From NCBI RefSeq assembly GCF_041260155.1, contig NW_027248389.1, positions 496,001 to 560,000 of the forward strand: a stretch of 64,000 nt of DNA. Direction: 5' to 3'. The DNA is from Ptychodera flava. Taxonomy: Eukaryota; Hemichordata; Enteropneusta; Ptychoderidae. The notes beneath the pieces are model-generated. The model saw nothing but the letters and a program-made list of their open reading frames with translations. It was not told where the DNA came from and ran no database searches. Below are positions 36,482 through 49,000 of the stretch, piece by piece. Within the stretch, counting starts at the first letter, position 1; the number at the start of each line of letters is the position of its first letter. A program made the position numbers and the translations under genes.

Positions 36482-37688
36482 AGGTATCCCCAGCCCAAAA
36501 TAGCGTCGCGGACCGCGACGCTATCGTTAAGGCCGCGACGCTTTCGTCTCACCCGCGACGCTATCATTGTTACCTGCAATGCTATGAGGTTCAGCGGCGA
36601 AATGTTCACAATGGCACCTACTGGTCGACGTCCGTACAATCACACAAAGGAAGACAGATTATTTGTAGCTTCTTTGTTTTACAATGTCACTAGTTATTAC
36701 TCCTTTCAATTTGTATGAATAGTGTTAACAACAGAACAAGTTCACACGTCCCACCCTTGACGGTACCGGCACCGACCCATCCAAAGAAATTGTAAAGCTA
36801 AAGGACAGAAAAAATTGACAGCAAAAGTCAGCGACGATTTCCGCTCTTAATTGACGAAATATTTTCAAATCAAAATCAAACTGATTACACAATCCCTAGC
36901 TACAGAAGTGGCGATTTGGTGAAATTTCTGTTTGTCTCACATCTTGAAATAAAAAGTAAACTGGAACGAAGACATCATCTGATCATGTATGCTGCCGATC
37001 AACAGCATAGCCTAGCATAGTGAACTGTCTGTCACCGCACCGGCATGGGTTGGCTGCACGTACAAGCAACTCAACTTTCCAAGATCAAACGGTCAGTATC
37101 TTGTGAAAACAGCAACATAGCAATGAAAATTGTTATAGTCAGTGGTAAAAACTCTTAACAGATGGAGTGTTAATTGCTTTAAACAAATGAAAATGCATAT
37201 GAAGAGAATGAAAACCACATCGCGTGCATGAGTGAAAATACTGTAAACAATGGCGGATGTGACATCAGAGTGGGACTCTTCTATTTTGGTACGGGGGTGC
37301 GCAGGATCAGAGAACCCTGATAAACGTACTGAAAAAACGTAGTATTTTCCTGGCGATGCTGTCACGGGAACTTCTATGCCTCATTGTTTTACATCTTTTA
37401 ATAGTTTCTTTGATCTGAGATGTTTACCAACTGTAACAGTATATTTTACTCTCCTAACCTTTCTTTATTTGAGTTAAACAAGGGTAGGAGCTTATGCAAC
37501 TTAGTAAGGATGTACTAAATTTTGAAAAAAAGTCAGTCGAGGGGCTCTACTCCATAAGTACCCTGTTTTGTCAATTTTTGGTGAACACAAACTATATGCA
37601 AATTTTATGCAAATATTTGAAAAACTAATTATGCAAATATTATGCAAATTAGCCGCTACTCTATAAAAAAATCCTAGGGAGAACCCTG
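36482..37688. mobile_element. insertion of mixed origin in the satellite
   Basis: The satellite stops near 36481 and resumes near 37689. The right end reads inward as CAGGGTTCTCCCTAGGATTT, a hAT-style terminus; the left end does not match it. The left part holds three CGCGACGCT repeats. Possibly a truncated hAT joined to another element. Confidence 0.5.
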
Positions 37689-38010
37689 AGCTTATGCCAC
37701 ATATTGTACCTCATTCATTATGTGCATATCTAATTTTGAACAAGCCAATAGAGCTAGAGGTCTGATTTTTGGTATATAGGGATAACTTAGCAATACAATT
37801 TTTTTGACAAAATGTCATGTGACCTTGATGACCTTTGACCTCAAATATACATATATGGCCATAACTAAGTAACCATATTTGGTATGATGGGAGACCTTAT
37901 GACATCACATCCTGTACCTAATTAATTATGTGCATATCTAATTCTGAGCCAGCCAATAGAGCTAGAGGTCTGATTTTTGGTATATAGGATAACTTAGCAA
38001 CACAATTTAA

Positions 38011-38620
38011 CTTGATTTTAGTCATTGAGACTTGCTATATACATCAAAGATACTGTGATATAACATTATTGAAAGTCAAAAGACATTTTACTTCAGCCAA
38101 TTCCTAATTTGCATATTAAATGAATTTTCATACTTAGGGATATTCATCTGAATTGACTTGATCAAAATTGATGTAACTTGCTATGTACATTTCAGACACT
38201 TTAATACAATATATTGAAAGTCATTAAGCACTTTCTCTTCAGCCAATTCCTAATTTGCATGTTTAATGAACTTTCCTAATTAGAGATATACATCTGAATT
38301 GACTTGACCAAAGTTGACAAAACTTGCTACATATATTGCAGATACCATGATACAACATTATTGACAATCATTAAGCATTTTTACTTAAGTCAATTCCTAA
38401 TTACATATTTAATGAACTTGCTTATTAGGGATATATACTGGGATTTACTTGATCAAAGTTGGCAAAACATGACAACATTGATGATTATACCTGGTTAAAA
38501 CAATATCGAAAGTCATTTCACATTTTCATGTCAGCTAATTTACATATCTAATGAGCTTTCACAGCTCGGCATATATGGCTTGAAGGACTTGGCAAACGGT
38601 AATTACACTTGCTATATGAA
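38011..38620. repeat. ~148-bp minisatellite, four units
   Basis: Units marked by ACTTGCTAYATA and CAATTCCTAATTTGCAT recur near 38028, 38177 and 38322, with one more diverged unit. No coding potential. Confidence 0.8.
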
Positions 38621-38924
38621 ATGGTGATACAATGACAGCAGTCAAAGAACTTTAATATTTTTATTTCAGCTAATTACATATTTGTATACTTCATGACCTT
38701 TGAGAATTAATCGGCGGTGATTATTGTTCATTATGTTGATCATAATACTTTCAATGAAGTTGCAAACATGTGGAAAGGTTCAAATTTACACATAACTGTA
38801 TGAAGCACGTGAGCATTTCAGTTCATATCTGGTGTTGTTTTGAGATCTCATTGTGTACTTTTGTGAGACACAAATCCTTCCAGTTATACATGTATTTATC
38901 ATCTTGTACTCATGGCAAAACTAT

Positions 38925-39030
38925 TTACTTATGCAATGAAAATGAACAATAGGAAACTATTTATTTATGCAATAAAATGAACAACAGGAAACTATTTACT
39001 TGTGCAATGAAAATGAATAATAGTAAACCA
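38925..39030. repeat. ~41-bp tandem repeat, three units
   Basis: GGAAACTATTTA followed by a TGCAATGAAAATGAA-type motif is repeated three times. Confidence 0.75.
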
Positions 39031-41015
39031 TCATTTGCTTGTATTTGCTAAAAGCTAAACACAATAACACCTAGAGTATGAAATTGTTCAAGGAATGGAC
39101 AAAGAAGCATGGATTAAAATACTACCAATGACAAATGATAGTTAAGAACTGTACAGTTACACCTACACTGTAACTGTTCTTTACTGTTATCAATAAAATA
39201 TATATTCAAGTACAAAAACAACAACATCTTAGTATTTAAGTTTGCTACAGCAAAGGCTCAAGGTATGTGTACCTAAATTTAGGACTGCAAATGTTCTGTA
39301 TATTTGTAAATCACTAGTTTAGATTACATTTGGTACTTTGTTTCAAAATTTACCATTTTTCAAATTCTGAGATCATAATGGTCATGACCTTCATTAACAT
39401 TCAGTTACAAAGACTTCTGAACTTGCAGTTATGCTACCTGTTCTTTTGTCACATTTCGATGGATTTCCATGTTGCCCTTCCTGAGATTTAAGCTCTGCTT
39501 GTGTGTATGGTGTTGCAGCGAAACTGATAGCTGCCGATAAGATTACAGCAAATAAAGCAGTTTCAAGCACACAGCTCACTGAAGTCTAATGTCGTTTTGA
39601 TCTGTCAGATGTTGCTGCAAAGTTATAATGTTTAAAACTGGAAGCCTTAATGTAAATTTTGAAACAAACTACTAAAACCAAATCTAGTAATTATCATATG
39701 TACAGCTGTAACTCTGCTTCAAAATCTTTTCAACCATCAGTAAAATCTTGCAAGGATACAAAGACATCCTGGAACTATGGGATATTGTTGCTGATGATGG
39801 GGGAATTAAAAGATGAGAGCCATGTTTTGTTGCCATGGTTCCTTCAAGGCATAAACTGCTTGAAAGCTAGGATGAAAGATGTACCTGCTCAGTGCTTACA
39901 AATGCTGCCACTAGGTGGCAGTTGCAGAGCCCACTGAAGCCATGCATACTCTACGGTATCAAACACAGATGATTGATTTGTTTACTCATCTGAAAGCACA
40001 TTTGCTATTCTACTGTTAGGACTTTTTTTTTCACATTTGGCCAGAATCAACTTAATTTTGGAAGTCCTTCAGCTCCCCCTACCACTAATATCAAATGGTA
40101 TACCCCTCAGTACCATATACTGCCATCAATCCAGCAAGTTACTTTGGGTCAGGCTATCGGATATCTCCTAATCAATTCCAGTGAGAAACATTCCTGTCTC
40201 AGTAGGCTGCCCTGTAATACTCCTTACTGTACATGGTACATCGTTGGAACCTTGTCTTTGTTCCTCTCTCTGCTTTGAATTCTGCAAGTTTAGCAGTTGT
40301 GTGCTGCTAGTGTACTCTTCAGAAACGGTAAGAAGCATTTGAAACTGTTCCTTCACAGTGAAAGTGATGTTAATGTACTTTTATGTACGGATATATGTAT
40401 TTATCAAAGACATGATTTCATATTTTGACAGCAATATCCATATTGTCAAATAATAGTTGTATGTAGTACACATGGAATGAAATAAACAAGCTAGTTTGAT
40501 TCAGCATTTTGATTTTATTTGGTAGGAATGTTTCTAGTGTAAATTTAAGCATTCAGAAACATGCCGATGGAAGAAAAGGGAATATTAGTAACACATGTTT
40601 GTCAAGGTTTGATATACCAGTACACACTTGCACCATTTACATTAAGGCAGTGTCTGATAAAGTTGGCAACACTCTCAAACTAACACTTGAACTCAGATGA
40701 AATAACTAGATCTCAGATATGCCACATGCAAGTTTTCAGGATCACATGAAGGTTGTATGATCCCATCGTGTTAAGAAATAGACAATATTGTTTCCATCTT
40801 ACTACTATGAGTGCTATCTTCATTTTTGACACTTTTTTGTCTAGAAATGTCACAATTTTTGAATATCTTTGTCCCTTTGTGAAAAAAAATTAGAAACTGT
40901 CAAAATTGATTGAGACTAATTCTTTGTTGCCTTCTTTAGGATTTTTTTATTTTATCTTATTGAAGCTGAATGACAAAGCAAGGGTTTGCTTCAGTGTATT
41001 TTTTAGCTCACATTA
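39031..41015. other. spacer, no gene supported
   Basis: AT-rich. Short minus-strand frames near 39400-39580 and 40170-40360 look weakly exon-like but lack firm splice or start support. At 41001 a TTTTAGCTCA motif marks the start of a hairpin-type repeat that the 20-kb element interrupts. Confidence 0.35.
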
Positions 41016-41024
41016 GGTGTATGT

Positions 41025-41411
41025 TAGCTGCAATAATTGTAGCCCTTGGTTGGTGGGGATTGGGCTTCTGTCGTGCGGCTCGCGCCTTGCCCCAACCAGG
41101 CCTACAATTTCTCCAATACCTGCTGTGTAAAAGCTGCAGTGCGGATCTACACTGCATGGTCCAGGCACACACGGGGCCGCATTATCAGAGAATCTCCCCT
41201 TACCATGTGCAAATTTCACCATAATCCTGCTCCCAGATAATGTTAGAGCCCTTGTAACTCCTATCGATGGTCAACTTTACTCCTTGCGGCTGAAAAATGA
41301 CAGTTTAATGACTCAGGCGCGAAGTCAATTCGAACCTGACCGCCGTCGTTGAACTCTGTACCCAGCCGACTTGTACCATTACATTTTAGGGGTGGCCGAC
41401 AGGTGTGAGGG
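41025..41411 (+). repeat. left TIR of MULE-like element
   Basis: Inverted copy of 61103-61490. The outer 70 bases also form the MITE at 9593-9737. On the other strand it contains GGTTCGAATTG, similar to a pol III B box. Confidence 0.85.
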
Positions 41412-41966
41412 AGCTGAATGAGCATGCTTACGGGTAGCCCTACGAGCCCTACACTGCCTCCGGAGCCAAAGCCGGACACTCTTGCCATACTCGTAGGACT
41501 AGCTTATGGAGTGAAAGGATGGGTAATTTTCATGACAATATGTAACTCTTAGTGAATAAAGAGAGATACTTTTGCCAAAGTTCAACTACGCATTTTAATT
41601 AGTTCAATAAATCCTCTGCTGTATCTTCCAACTTTCTCAAATATTAAAGTTACGTACTAGTTCAATAAATCCTACACGGGAACGGGTCATTTAAAGCAGT
41701 GAGAGCTTAGTGCCCATGCACATTGTTCAGAGCGTGCCTAAGTTAAACTCCATAACTAGTTCAACTTTCACAACTAAGTTCAACCATCCACCTTCATGGT
41801 ACAACTACATGAACAAGATGCCGCTGTTGTTCAATGTGGAAAGAGTGGTTCCAAGCAAAATCTGTTCGACTAAAAAGGTCACAATGTGTGAAGTGGGGTG
41901 CCAAAACGGCATTCTTGTCCATGACGGCGTGACTTTGCACAATTTTTTTTAATCGGATATTTACCA

Positions 41967-42594
41967 AGTAGTAAGTTTTTATTGGGGTTTGGGATAAACA
42001 AGACTTTTTACACCCATTTTATTCATTTATCTACATGGAGCGAAGGAAAAAATTAACCATCCATGTAACTAAAGTATAACCCTGACCTATATACGAACTC
42101 ACTCACGCGCAGCAGCTTGCGCAGTAGTGCATTGACCTGTACTCAGCAGGGAATTCCCTGCTGAGTCATTCACATTCCAAATGGAACTTGCGCAATACAC
42201 TAGCTATGACTCACTATCAGTACATCTGTCGGATCATTTGTTAGATAGATTCCGACTGTGCTGCAGCTCTGTACAGCTCCTTAAGGATTCCAGTGCTGAT
42301 TTTTGTCTTCTGGATGTAAGTATATACTCGTTTTCTAGTTGTGTGAATTTACTACGACCTATCGGAGCGAGATTTTCACCTATTTTATTCCCTCCAATAC
42401 AGTAACCGTTCGATCTTGAACACTGTTGCGCAATACCCCTATCGGGACGTTTTCAGCAGGAACTTTCCAGTAGGGAATTTCGCAATATCGCTTTCGCAAT
42501 ACCGGACTTAAGTTGCTTAGCAACTTGTCACGTGGTTTCAGAGGTCTGAAACTCTACAGTTTTCAGAAAAATTTTCTGTGGAATTTTTTCTGAA
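41967..42594 (+). repeat. Polinton left TIR
   Basis: Inverted copy of 58392-58999, about 28 bases longer because of one gap near 42420-42510. Contains a TATATA at 42088-42093, a perfect 26-base palindrome at 42141-42166 (core GCAGGGAATTCCCTGC) and an open frame from ATG 42181 to a splice-donor-like GAT|GTAAGTAT near 42317. Confidence 0.92.
42181..42318 (+). other. TIR-borne short ORF with splice donor (left copy)
   Basis: ATG at 42181 opens about 45 codons (MELAQYTSYDSLSVHL...) that end at a strong donor-like GTAAGTAT. The same frame and donor occur in the right TIR, pointing into the element. TATATA lies 93 bases upstream. It could be a leader exon. No homologue is recognised, and it is equally possible that TIR identity alone preserves it. 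Confidence 0.35.
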
Positions 42595-42595
42595 T

Positions 42596-42957
42596 CTAAC
42601 TTTCATATCCATTCAATCCATAATATCGTAGATATCGCTCCAGCGGCGGACTAAATCCTTCTTGTTTTTGTATTTCTAATGCCTGCTTGAAAATGTTCTG
42701 AATAAGTTCTGACCCGGAACCTCTGTTGTTGCACCTTTTTCTTGTATTTGTGTAAGCAGCTGTTTATATTGAACATAATAATGTTTATACTTCTCTCGTC
42801 TCTTTGATACTCCCGTTTTTCCTTGTATTACATCAATAACGACGCCAGGTATAGGAGTTAAGGCTAACAGTACCGGAACTGTTGGAATTGCTGCTATTAC
42901 AGCAGAACTTACAAGAATTCCCTTAGTAATATTAAGAGCCATATCAATTCGACCCAT
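42596..42957 (-). CDS. small membrane protein of Polinton (frame-broken)
   Basis: True ATG at 42957. The first 60 residues carry a long hydrophobic segment (ILVSSAVIAAIPTVPVLLAL) ending in a P-x-PGV motif, followed by a basic, tyrosine-rich helical tail (KYKHYYVQYKQLLTQIQ). The open frame stops at 42676, but a neighbouring frame continues the charged tail to a stop at 42596-42598, just inside the left TIR. One frame change near 42690 is therefore likely. I recognise the type from other animal Polintons, as a short hydrophobic protein of unknown role. It could be a virion or membrane-active component. It reads outward, toward the left TIR, divergent from the next gene. Confidence 0.55.
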
Positions 42958-43099
42958 TAATTTATAACTGCGCGATATGCAGCGCTAGTTCTTTCTATAT
43001 AGTCGGCCATTGTTCAACGCTTTCAACAACTGAGATGTGCATTTTTACTGTATATGTAAGGGATGATAAAAAATAATTGTAGTAATATAGAAATACAAT

Positions 43100-44275
43100 A
43101 TGGCAGAAGGAGGAGAAGATATACCACTCCAGGATTTCGATGATGCAAATTTTAATGATGATGATGATGCTACTGCTGAAACATTCTTTATAGAAGATAA
43201 TGCTCCTTGCAGAAGCCGATCCTTTCCTTGCTAGCTCAAGCGCGCGGAGCCCGAAGGCGGATCTTTTGACTAAACTTAGAGTAGATAAAAAATTAAGTAT
43301 GATTAATCAATTCTTAGACTATAATAAAATTACTGATCCGGATGCACTAAATGTATTGCTACGGAATCTGAGATTAGGGATGGAAAGCTGTATTATAAAG
43401 ACCTCAAGCTGTCTAAAGATAGAGGAGGTGGATTTTATAAGCTCTCCACATTAATGGGTAAAGAAGGAGGACATGCATTTATTAGAGAAGATTAGGAGGT
43501 CGCTCTAGCGCAGAGCCCGAATATGTGAGACGTACATTGCATTCTGAAGATGTGAAAAAAGATAAAATACCGGCTGAGAAGATGAGACACCAAAAGACAT
43601 GGGTATATACAAAGATAAACTGACAGAGTTACGGCAAGATGCTTCTGGTAATGCACACAAAATACAAGCTTTTGAAAATAAAATCGAACAATGGAACAAT
43701 CTAAACCCTGAATATAGAGCTTTTGTTGATGAATTAAAGATGGCAAATATGCGTCTTGATGAGCTTTACAGTGAAAGAGAAATCTGTCAGAGCAGACAGA
43801 ACTTACACCCGAACTCAGAACAAGACTAGCTAAAATTAATAATCGAATTGAAGTACAACATGATATGATCAGTGGGGCACGTGAAAGACTGGCTCGACTA
43901 GGTCTCTTCGTGATGTAATTTCTGATCCGAATTGTCACTCAGGCTGAAGCTGACAGAATTATTTAAACGAAATGGTATTACAATCGCTGCAATACTGACT
44001 GCCCTTGGAATGACAATATCAACAATTGCCCTGGCTGTAACTAGAGGAGGAGGGGAGCAGGGGAGCAGGAACTGGAGCAAACGCAGGAGGTTCAGGTCCA
44101 CCCAAAGTATATACAAAAGCGAAAGAAATTGTAAAGCAATTGGTGAATGGTTAAAAACATTGGCCGCAAAAAGTGCTGCTGCAATACCAGGTTTAATCGG
44201 CTCCCTTGTCAGTTTTCTATTAAAAACAGCAGGATCGGTGGTCGGATTGTTGGAGAACAGCTATGGATATTTTTA
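43100..44275 (+). pseudogene. coiled-coil/membrane virion-type protein, several frame breaks
   Basis: ATG at 43100 starts an acidic N-terminus (MAEGGEDIPLQDF, Asp-rich) that shifts frame near 43200. A helical segment continues to about 43380, then frames change again near 43380, 43490-43600, 43790 and 43920. From 43605 a charged coiled coil is clear (KLTELRQDASGNAHKIQAF). From 43940 there is a conserved-looking C-terminus: an amphipathic start (LKLTELFKRNGITIAAILTA), a glycine-rich linker, and a second hydrophobic stretch (AAAIPGLIGSLVSFLLKTAG). This coiled-coil plus double-hydrophobic layout is familiar from animal Polinton proteins, whose function is unknown to me. The order of segments is intact despite the breaks, so a single original gene is likely. 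Confidence 0.6.
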
Positions 44276-44340
44276 ACTGGATTAACATTAGTCATTATAA
44301 ATAAAATTATGTATTAATATATCACCCCCTACGGAATCGC

Positions 44341-44691
44341 ATGTTTGGTGAAAAGAATATTGCAAAGTTTCTTTCTAAAAATAAAGACCTGTTTGGTTTC
44401 TCTGTCGAATTGGAATGGTGCAAACTTCGGCGGGTAAATCGCCATATCCTTCGAGCAAATCCAGGTGTCCGACTCAAAGATGATAATCTATATCATAACA
44501 TTTTAGCTTTCGTGAAGGAATGTCAAAAGACTAACTTCTTTAAGCGACTAGAATTCATAGCTGTATTCCAGGATACTGAGGATGACCAAGAGGCTCATCA
44601 TCTCCAAGAATATTGGGTTCTTCGATTGATTCGCGACACAGGCAATCGATTTATCTTTCAGGCAGACGGAAATATTTACGTAAAGATGTGA
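44341..44691 (+). CDS. hypothetical Polinton protein, 116 aa
   Basis: One uninterrupted frame with a true ATG at 44341, 65 bases after the preceding gene. The product is basic at the N-terminus and ends with a compact segment (HHLQEYWVLRLIRDTGNRFI). I do not recognise the family. The C-terminal part loosely recalls the end of small nuclease folds, but no catalytic set can be pointed out. It lies between the coiled-coil/membrane gene and the capsid-like gene on the same strand, so it may be co-expressed with virion genes. Confidence 0.5.
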   Translation: MFGEKNIAKFLSKNKDLFGFSVELEWCKLRRVNRHILRANPGVRLKDDNLYHNILAFVKECQKTNFFKRLEFIAVFQDTEDDQEAHHLQEYWVLRLIRDTGNRFIFQADGNIYVKM

Positions 44692-44733
44692 TTAATTTTC
44701 TTTTTTTTTCTACTATATACATTACACGAAAAA

Positions 44734-46007
44734 TGGGGTACGATAGAACATTATTACCGACTTTCAGCAACCGAATACCGAAGGGAACGAAGTCAGAAAG
44801 AACTCATCATGTGATTGCTCATAATCCAACTGTGGCAGATCCAGGCCAGACACTTAACATACGATGTCCAAAGTTAGAAAGCGGAGTAGTACTAGTTCCA
44901 GATACTTTCGACCTAGTTTTTGATCTCGAAGTAACGGGAGATGAAGATAACCGAGTAGTTCAAAATGTTGCAAAAAATTTGGTGGAGCGTATGGTTCTCA
45001 AATTTGAGGGTCAGCCACTTTTCAATTTGAATAAATATAACCTTATTGAATGTTATCGCGATCTCTTCAAACATAAAAAGGAGAGACGACAGACACGACG
45101 ACGAACATGACACTGTACGGAATTCAGAACGAAAATCTAAGAAAATTAGAAGTGGCGCGAACGATGCAGATCAGACAGGTTTAATGGGACGATCTTTTAC
45201 TTTTCGACACATATAAAACAAAATATGCTATTCGTCTCACTCATCCCCTCATAACAGGCCATGGAGTTGCATATCCATCAGCGTTAGGGAGTCATATCGA
45301 ATGGGAAATTACGTTGCACCCGCCTCCCAATTACTTGTCAGTAATCAGGTTGTTACAGCCAATTATAATTAAAAAACATTCAAATGGAATACGAAACAAT
45401 TTCTGACCCGTACTCGCGAGAGATACTGCTGGTTATTACAACATGGGAAAAGTTTTCTCTACGAGCATATACATTATTTTAGAACAATCCATTCAAAGAA
45501 TCGGACACGGTTATCAATGAAAATGTAAATGTACCACGACGTAGCATTAGAGGTATCTTATACTCTTCACTAAAAATCAGATCAGTCAGAACTGAACAGT
45601 GAACTTTTCTTTAACCCCTCCATTGAATCTGTGTCTGTATCAATCGAAGGCATTGCAAATAAAGTGTACGCTCAGAAGATGATACCAAGACAATTTTGGA
45701 AAGAACACGACGGTATTTTGCTGAAGATAAAGATTGGTGTGAAATTGATATAGATGAGGTCGATTATTTGAAGAATAAATTCTGTCTGTTTATCGATCTG
45801 CGTAGTTTTAAAGATATTGAGTTTCATGGAAATGGTCTTAAAGTAATGAACACAAAGGACGGAATTCAACTTGAAATTCTGAAGAAAGACACCTCAGTTA
45901 AGGGTGTCGACGACGCTCGCGATGACAATATATTTGCCTACGTTTATGTTATTAGCGATGCCCAGGTCACTGTTGAAAATAGTAGATTAAAGTCTTTTCA
46001 ATTTTAA
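44734..46007 (+). pseudogene. major capsid-like protein (frame-broken)
   Basis: ATG at 44734 (MGYDRTLLPTFSNRIPKGTK). About 420 residues would be expected from the span. The N-terminal part has a beta-rich segment with DLVFDLEVTGDEDN, then VQNVAKNLVERMVLKFEG and a charged LIECYRDLFK helix. Later segments (YAIRLTHPLITGHGVAYPSA; VINENVNVPRRSIRG; KNKFCLFIDLRSFKD; AYVYVISDAQVTVENSRLKS) keep the order I know from the capsid-like protein of animal Polintons, considered a double jelly-roll. Frame changes lie near 45090, 45200, 45360-45480, 45590 and 45700. It converges on the polymerase gene, and the two stop codons overlap. No in-frame stop is needed to explain the breaks, so decay may be recent or artefactual. 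Confidence 0.65.
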
Positions 46008-49000
46008 CCATGACCCGTCATTCCTATCGGGCGTGTTTCTGCCAGCCATTCGCCCGTGTCCAGATCGTATAACTGCACACGTTTGAATCATTTGGTGCCA
46101 TCATGATTTTACTGCGCCTTTCACTACGAATTTCACCAGCCTTTTTCCGTACAAACTGTACAAATTGTGCCTGCTCGGGCTCCTTCCTAGTTTTAAACAG
46201 AACCTTATAGTCTTCAAAGTTCAAATGTTTTCTAACACAAACATCTTTCACCCCTTTATTTTTTTCGTCTCCGAAGTTGGAGTTCGAAAAGCATACACTT
46301 TCGAGCGTATGCCGACAAAATCAAGAATAGGTACACCATTCAACTCATCTTTAAATTTACCTATCACTTTTTTATTAATCTTCGGAACCCCATCTCATCC
46401 CGAAGGCCACTAGTATCGTAGATCGACTTCTTACCATTCTTTTCCACATCTTCCCGAACTATATCATTGAAAGTTACGTCCGGGGAGGGAAGTGGCACAC
46501 TGTAAACAAAACTATCAGTATCCATGTAGGCTAATCGTATTCCAGGGAACCGCTTTCGAAAGTAATTGTAATGCGTCTCATACATAAGCAGCTTAGAAAG
46601 TTCGAGTACTGCAGCGCCGATGAAAACTGGTTTTACATATCTATGCTCATCCGTTTTCAGTTCCAGTAGGGCACTGTCGCAGGAATCACCATCCTCTTCG
46701 GAAGTTATGAGAGTTATAGTTTCGTCTTTGGATTATACTTCTGAATCTTTTTACGGCCGCTATCCGTACCGTTCCAGTCCGAAACAAATTAAAGTCTCTG
46801 TACTTTCGAACATCCTCTATTGTCTTACCGAACATTGCATTATTCATCAGCTTATAGAAATTCTTTTCGAAATCTGTCTTTCCCTTTGCCCTCATTTTAG
46901 TGTTAAAGTCAATATATTCTGCAAGACATGGCGCCTCATCGAAAGCAAGCACCCGATAAATCTTTTTCAATCTCATTCCCATCCGAAGATAGAATTCCAG
47001 CAACTTGTAGTGTAAGACGTATCTCTCTCTGTCCAACACACTTGTAATCAATCGAGTGCCCTGCCTCGGAAATTCATAGTGATGTGGCGCTAATGGCAAA
47101 TCGCTGTGTTCTTCATGTAATTCGACCGGATATTCTAAGTCTACTTCTAGAAAACTTGGTGGAAAGGTGGAACCGGGTCCCCACCCTCCCAAGCCTGCTC
47201 CGCGCCGGCTGCCCATTCCTCCCACTCTTCCATCGTCATCCAATGAAGTCCGCCCGTAGGCATTGCCTGACTCATTGCCCAGCCGTAGAGATTGTTTGCA
47301 TCGAGATATTTTATTTCGGTTAACGGTTTCTCTGGGTCGTAATTCCCGTAAGCAGGATGATTTGTCTGTAAGTAATGAATATTACACTGGCTGATACCGC
47401 CTCGAATCCCCCTCTGTACGAAATTCATCTGCTCAGCATCTTGAATGAGCCCAAACTTATTACCTGTATAAAGTAACATAGCATCCCATGTTAGACCGGG
47501 CGCCGACATATAGTGGGCTGGATCTAACTTGTAAGCTTCTAAACATGTGTCGCGGAAATTTTCGAATATATTTGCAAGAAGGAGAACGTCCGTCTCACAA
47601 TAGAATTCCATATAATCTTTAATCGTCTTACATCCCACTTCATCCCACACCTTCAATGCATGCTCATAATCAGATTCTGAAATCCCCTCTTCCGTCAATT
47701 CGCTATAAAATTCCCCCCTCTCCGGGAGCTCCTCCTCTCCCAGTCTGTCAACCGAGTCTAAATATTCGTAGGGGAAGAAACCTTTCGCCCTTTGAATGTC
47801 CGGGTACGTAAGTGGTACCGTCCATCCGTGGTCCGGCACAGTTTTTGCCAACTTTGCCAATGACCCCATCATCAACTGAGCACTATCCATAAACTTTATA
47901 GAAAAGAAACGTTTCTTTATCTCCCTCTTCCGGTTCGGCCACTCTCCACCGACAACAACTGAGGCGCTAAAGATAAATGTTTTCGAGAGACCCATAATTC
48001 CTCCATTGCTCGTCTTAGCTATGATATTTGGCTCTTGTCCGGGACCATCATCTATTTCATGTAATTCTTTCAAAATAAAAGAACCATCGTATCCCTTGAG
48101 GTTGTGAAAGTAGATAGGAATGGTTCTCGACGGCCGGCATCCTTCGCAATAAAAAGTCGCCTCCTCCTTCACTACTCGGTATCCTGCCGGCTCTCCACAT
48201 GCAATACAGACTGGATTACCGTAATTAGAAGGATCCCCCATCGGTTTTATTTTCCAATAATACGATTTCGAATAATTCTCAGCCCTCCCCTTCATATCTT
48301 TTAGAAATTCTGTAACACAGGAGAGACCTGTGAATGTTCTTTTACCATAAACGGTGGGCCGCCGTTCCGAAGGGCCCCGTTCCACCATAACATACGAAAG
48401 ACAAATTGGAATGTGTCGGCCGGTCCCCTTCTCAATAATTGCCTCAGTATCTGCATAGACGACGTAGGGGGCGGGGACCTTCTTCCGATGTCCTTCGAAT
48501 TGACATACTTCCTTAGGAAAAACTGGCTGGGCAGTGTCTGTTCCACAGTATACCTGATGTCTTCTAATTCTTCTGTTGACTTAAAACCTCTTTTACAAAC
48601 CGAGCAAATACACTTCCTTCTGTGCTCATTCTTGCGATTAGTATATGAATTAAGAAGACGATTTAATGAAGTAATTGGCACGAAGTGACCCCCGCCCTCC
48701 CCTCCAACTATCAGTAATATATTTGCTACCCGATCCGCTCCGCCGTCAGGGACTCCGCTATATAACATAGTTATGTCTGACGGGTCGGGATCGGACTCAT
48801 AGATCTGAAACACTTGAAGTTTCGTGCCTGGATTTTGCTGCTCGAAGCGCCTGAACACGGTCAGATCAGCGGGCGTAGGAAATGGTACCCCATCCCAACA
48901 GTAGTCAGCAATAAATTTGTAAAACGTATTCCATTTTCTCCTTACCTGACCACATTTCTTTTTGCGAAACTCGGGATCGCTCAACTTTATACTTGCTACG

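Larger units (their letters stand above)
32491..38010. repeat. 226-bp satellite array interrupted by insertions
   Basis: Satellite units at about 32540-32972, 34898-35220, 35830-36480 and 37689-38010. GTCTGATTTTTGGTATATAG recurs exactly 226 bases apart at 35881, 36107 and 36333. Three insertions break the array and are listed separately. Units here are more uniform than at 1-870. Confidence 0.9.

Noticed and set aside
39394..39579. Minus-strand segment resembling a signal peptide and short secreted peptide
   Set aside because: The apparent start is GTG, not ATG, and acceptor and donor sites are weak.
41261..41488. Protein-like frame repeated at 60990-61253
   Set aside because: The identity comes from the two MULE-like TIRs; the frame has no start context or domain.
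44341..44691. Possible nuclease or protease call for the 116-residue protein
   Set aside because: No catalytic residues could be identified with confidence.
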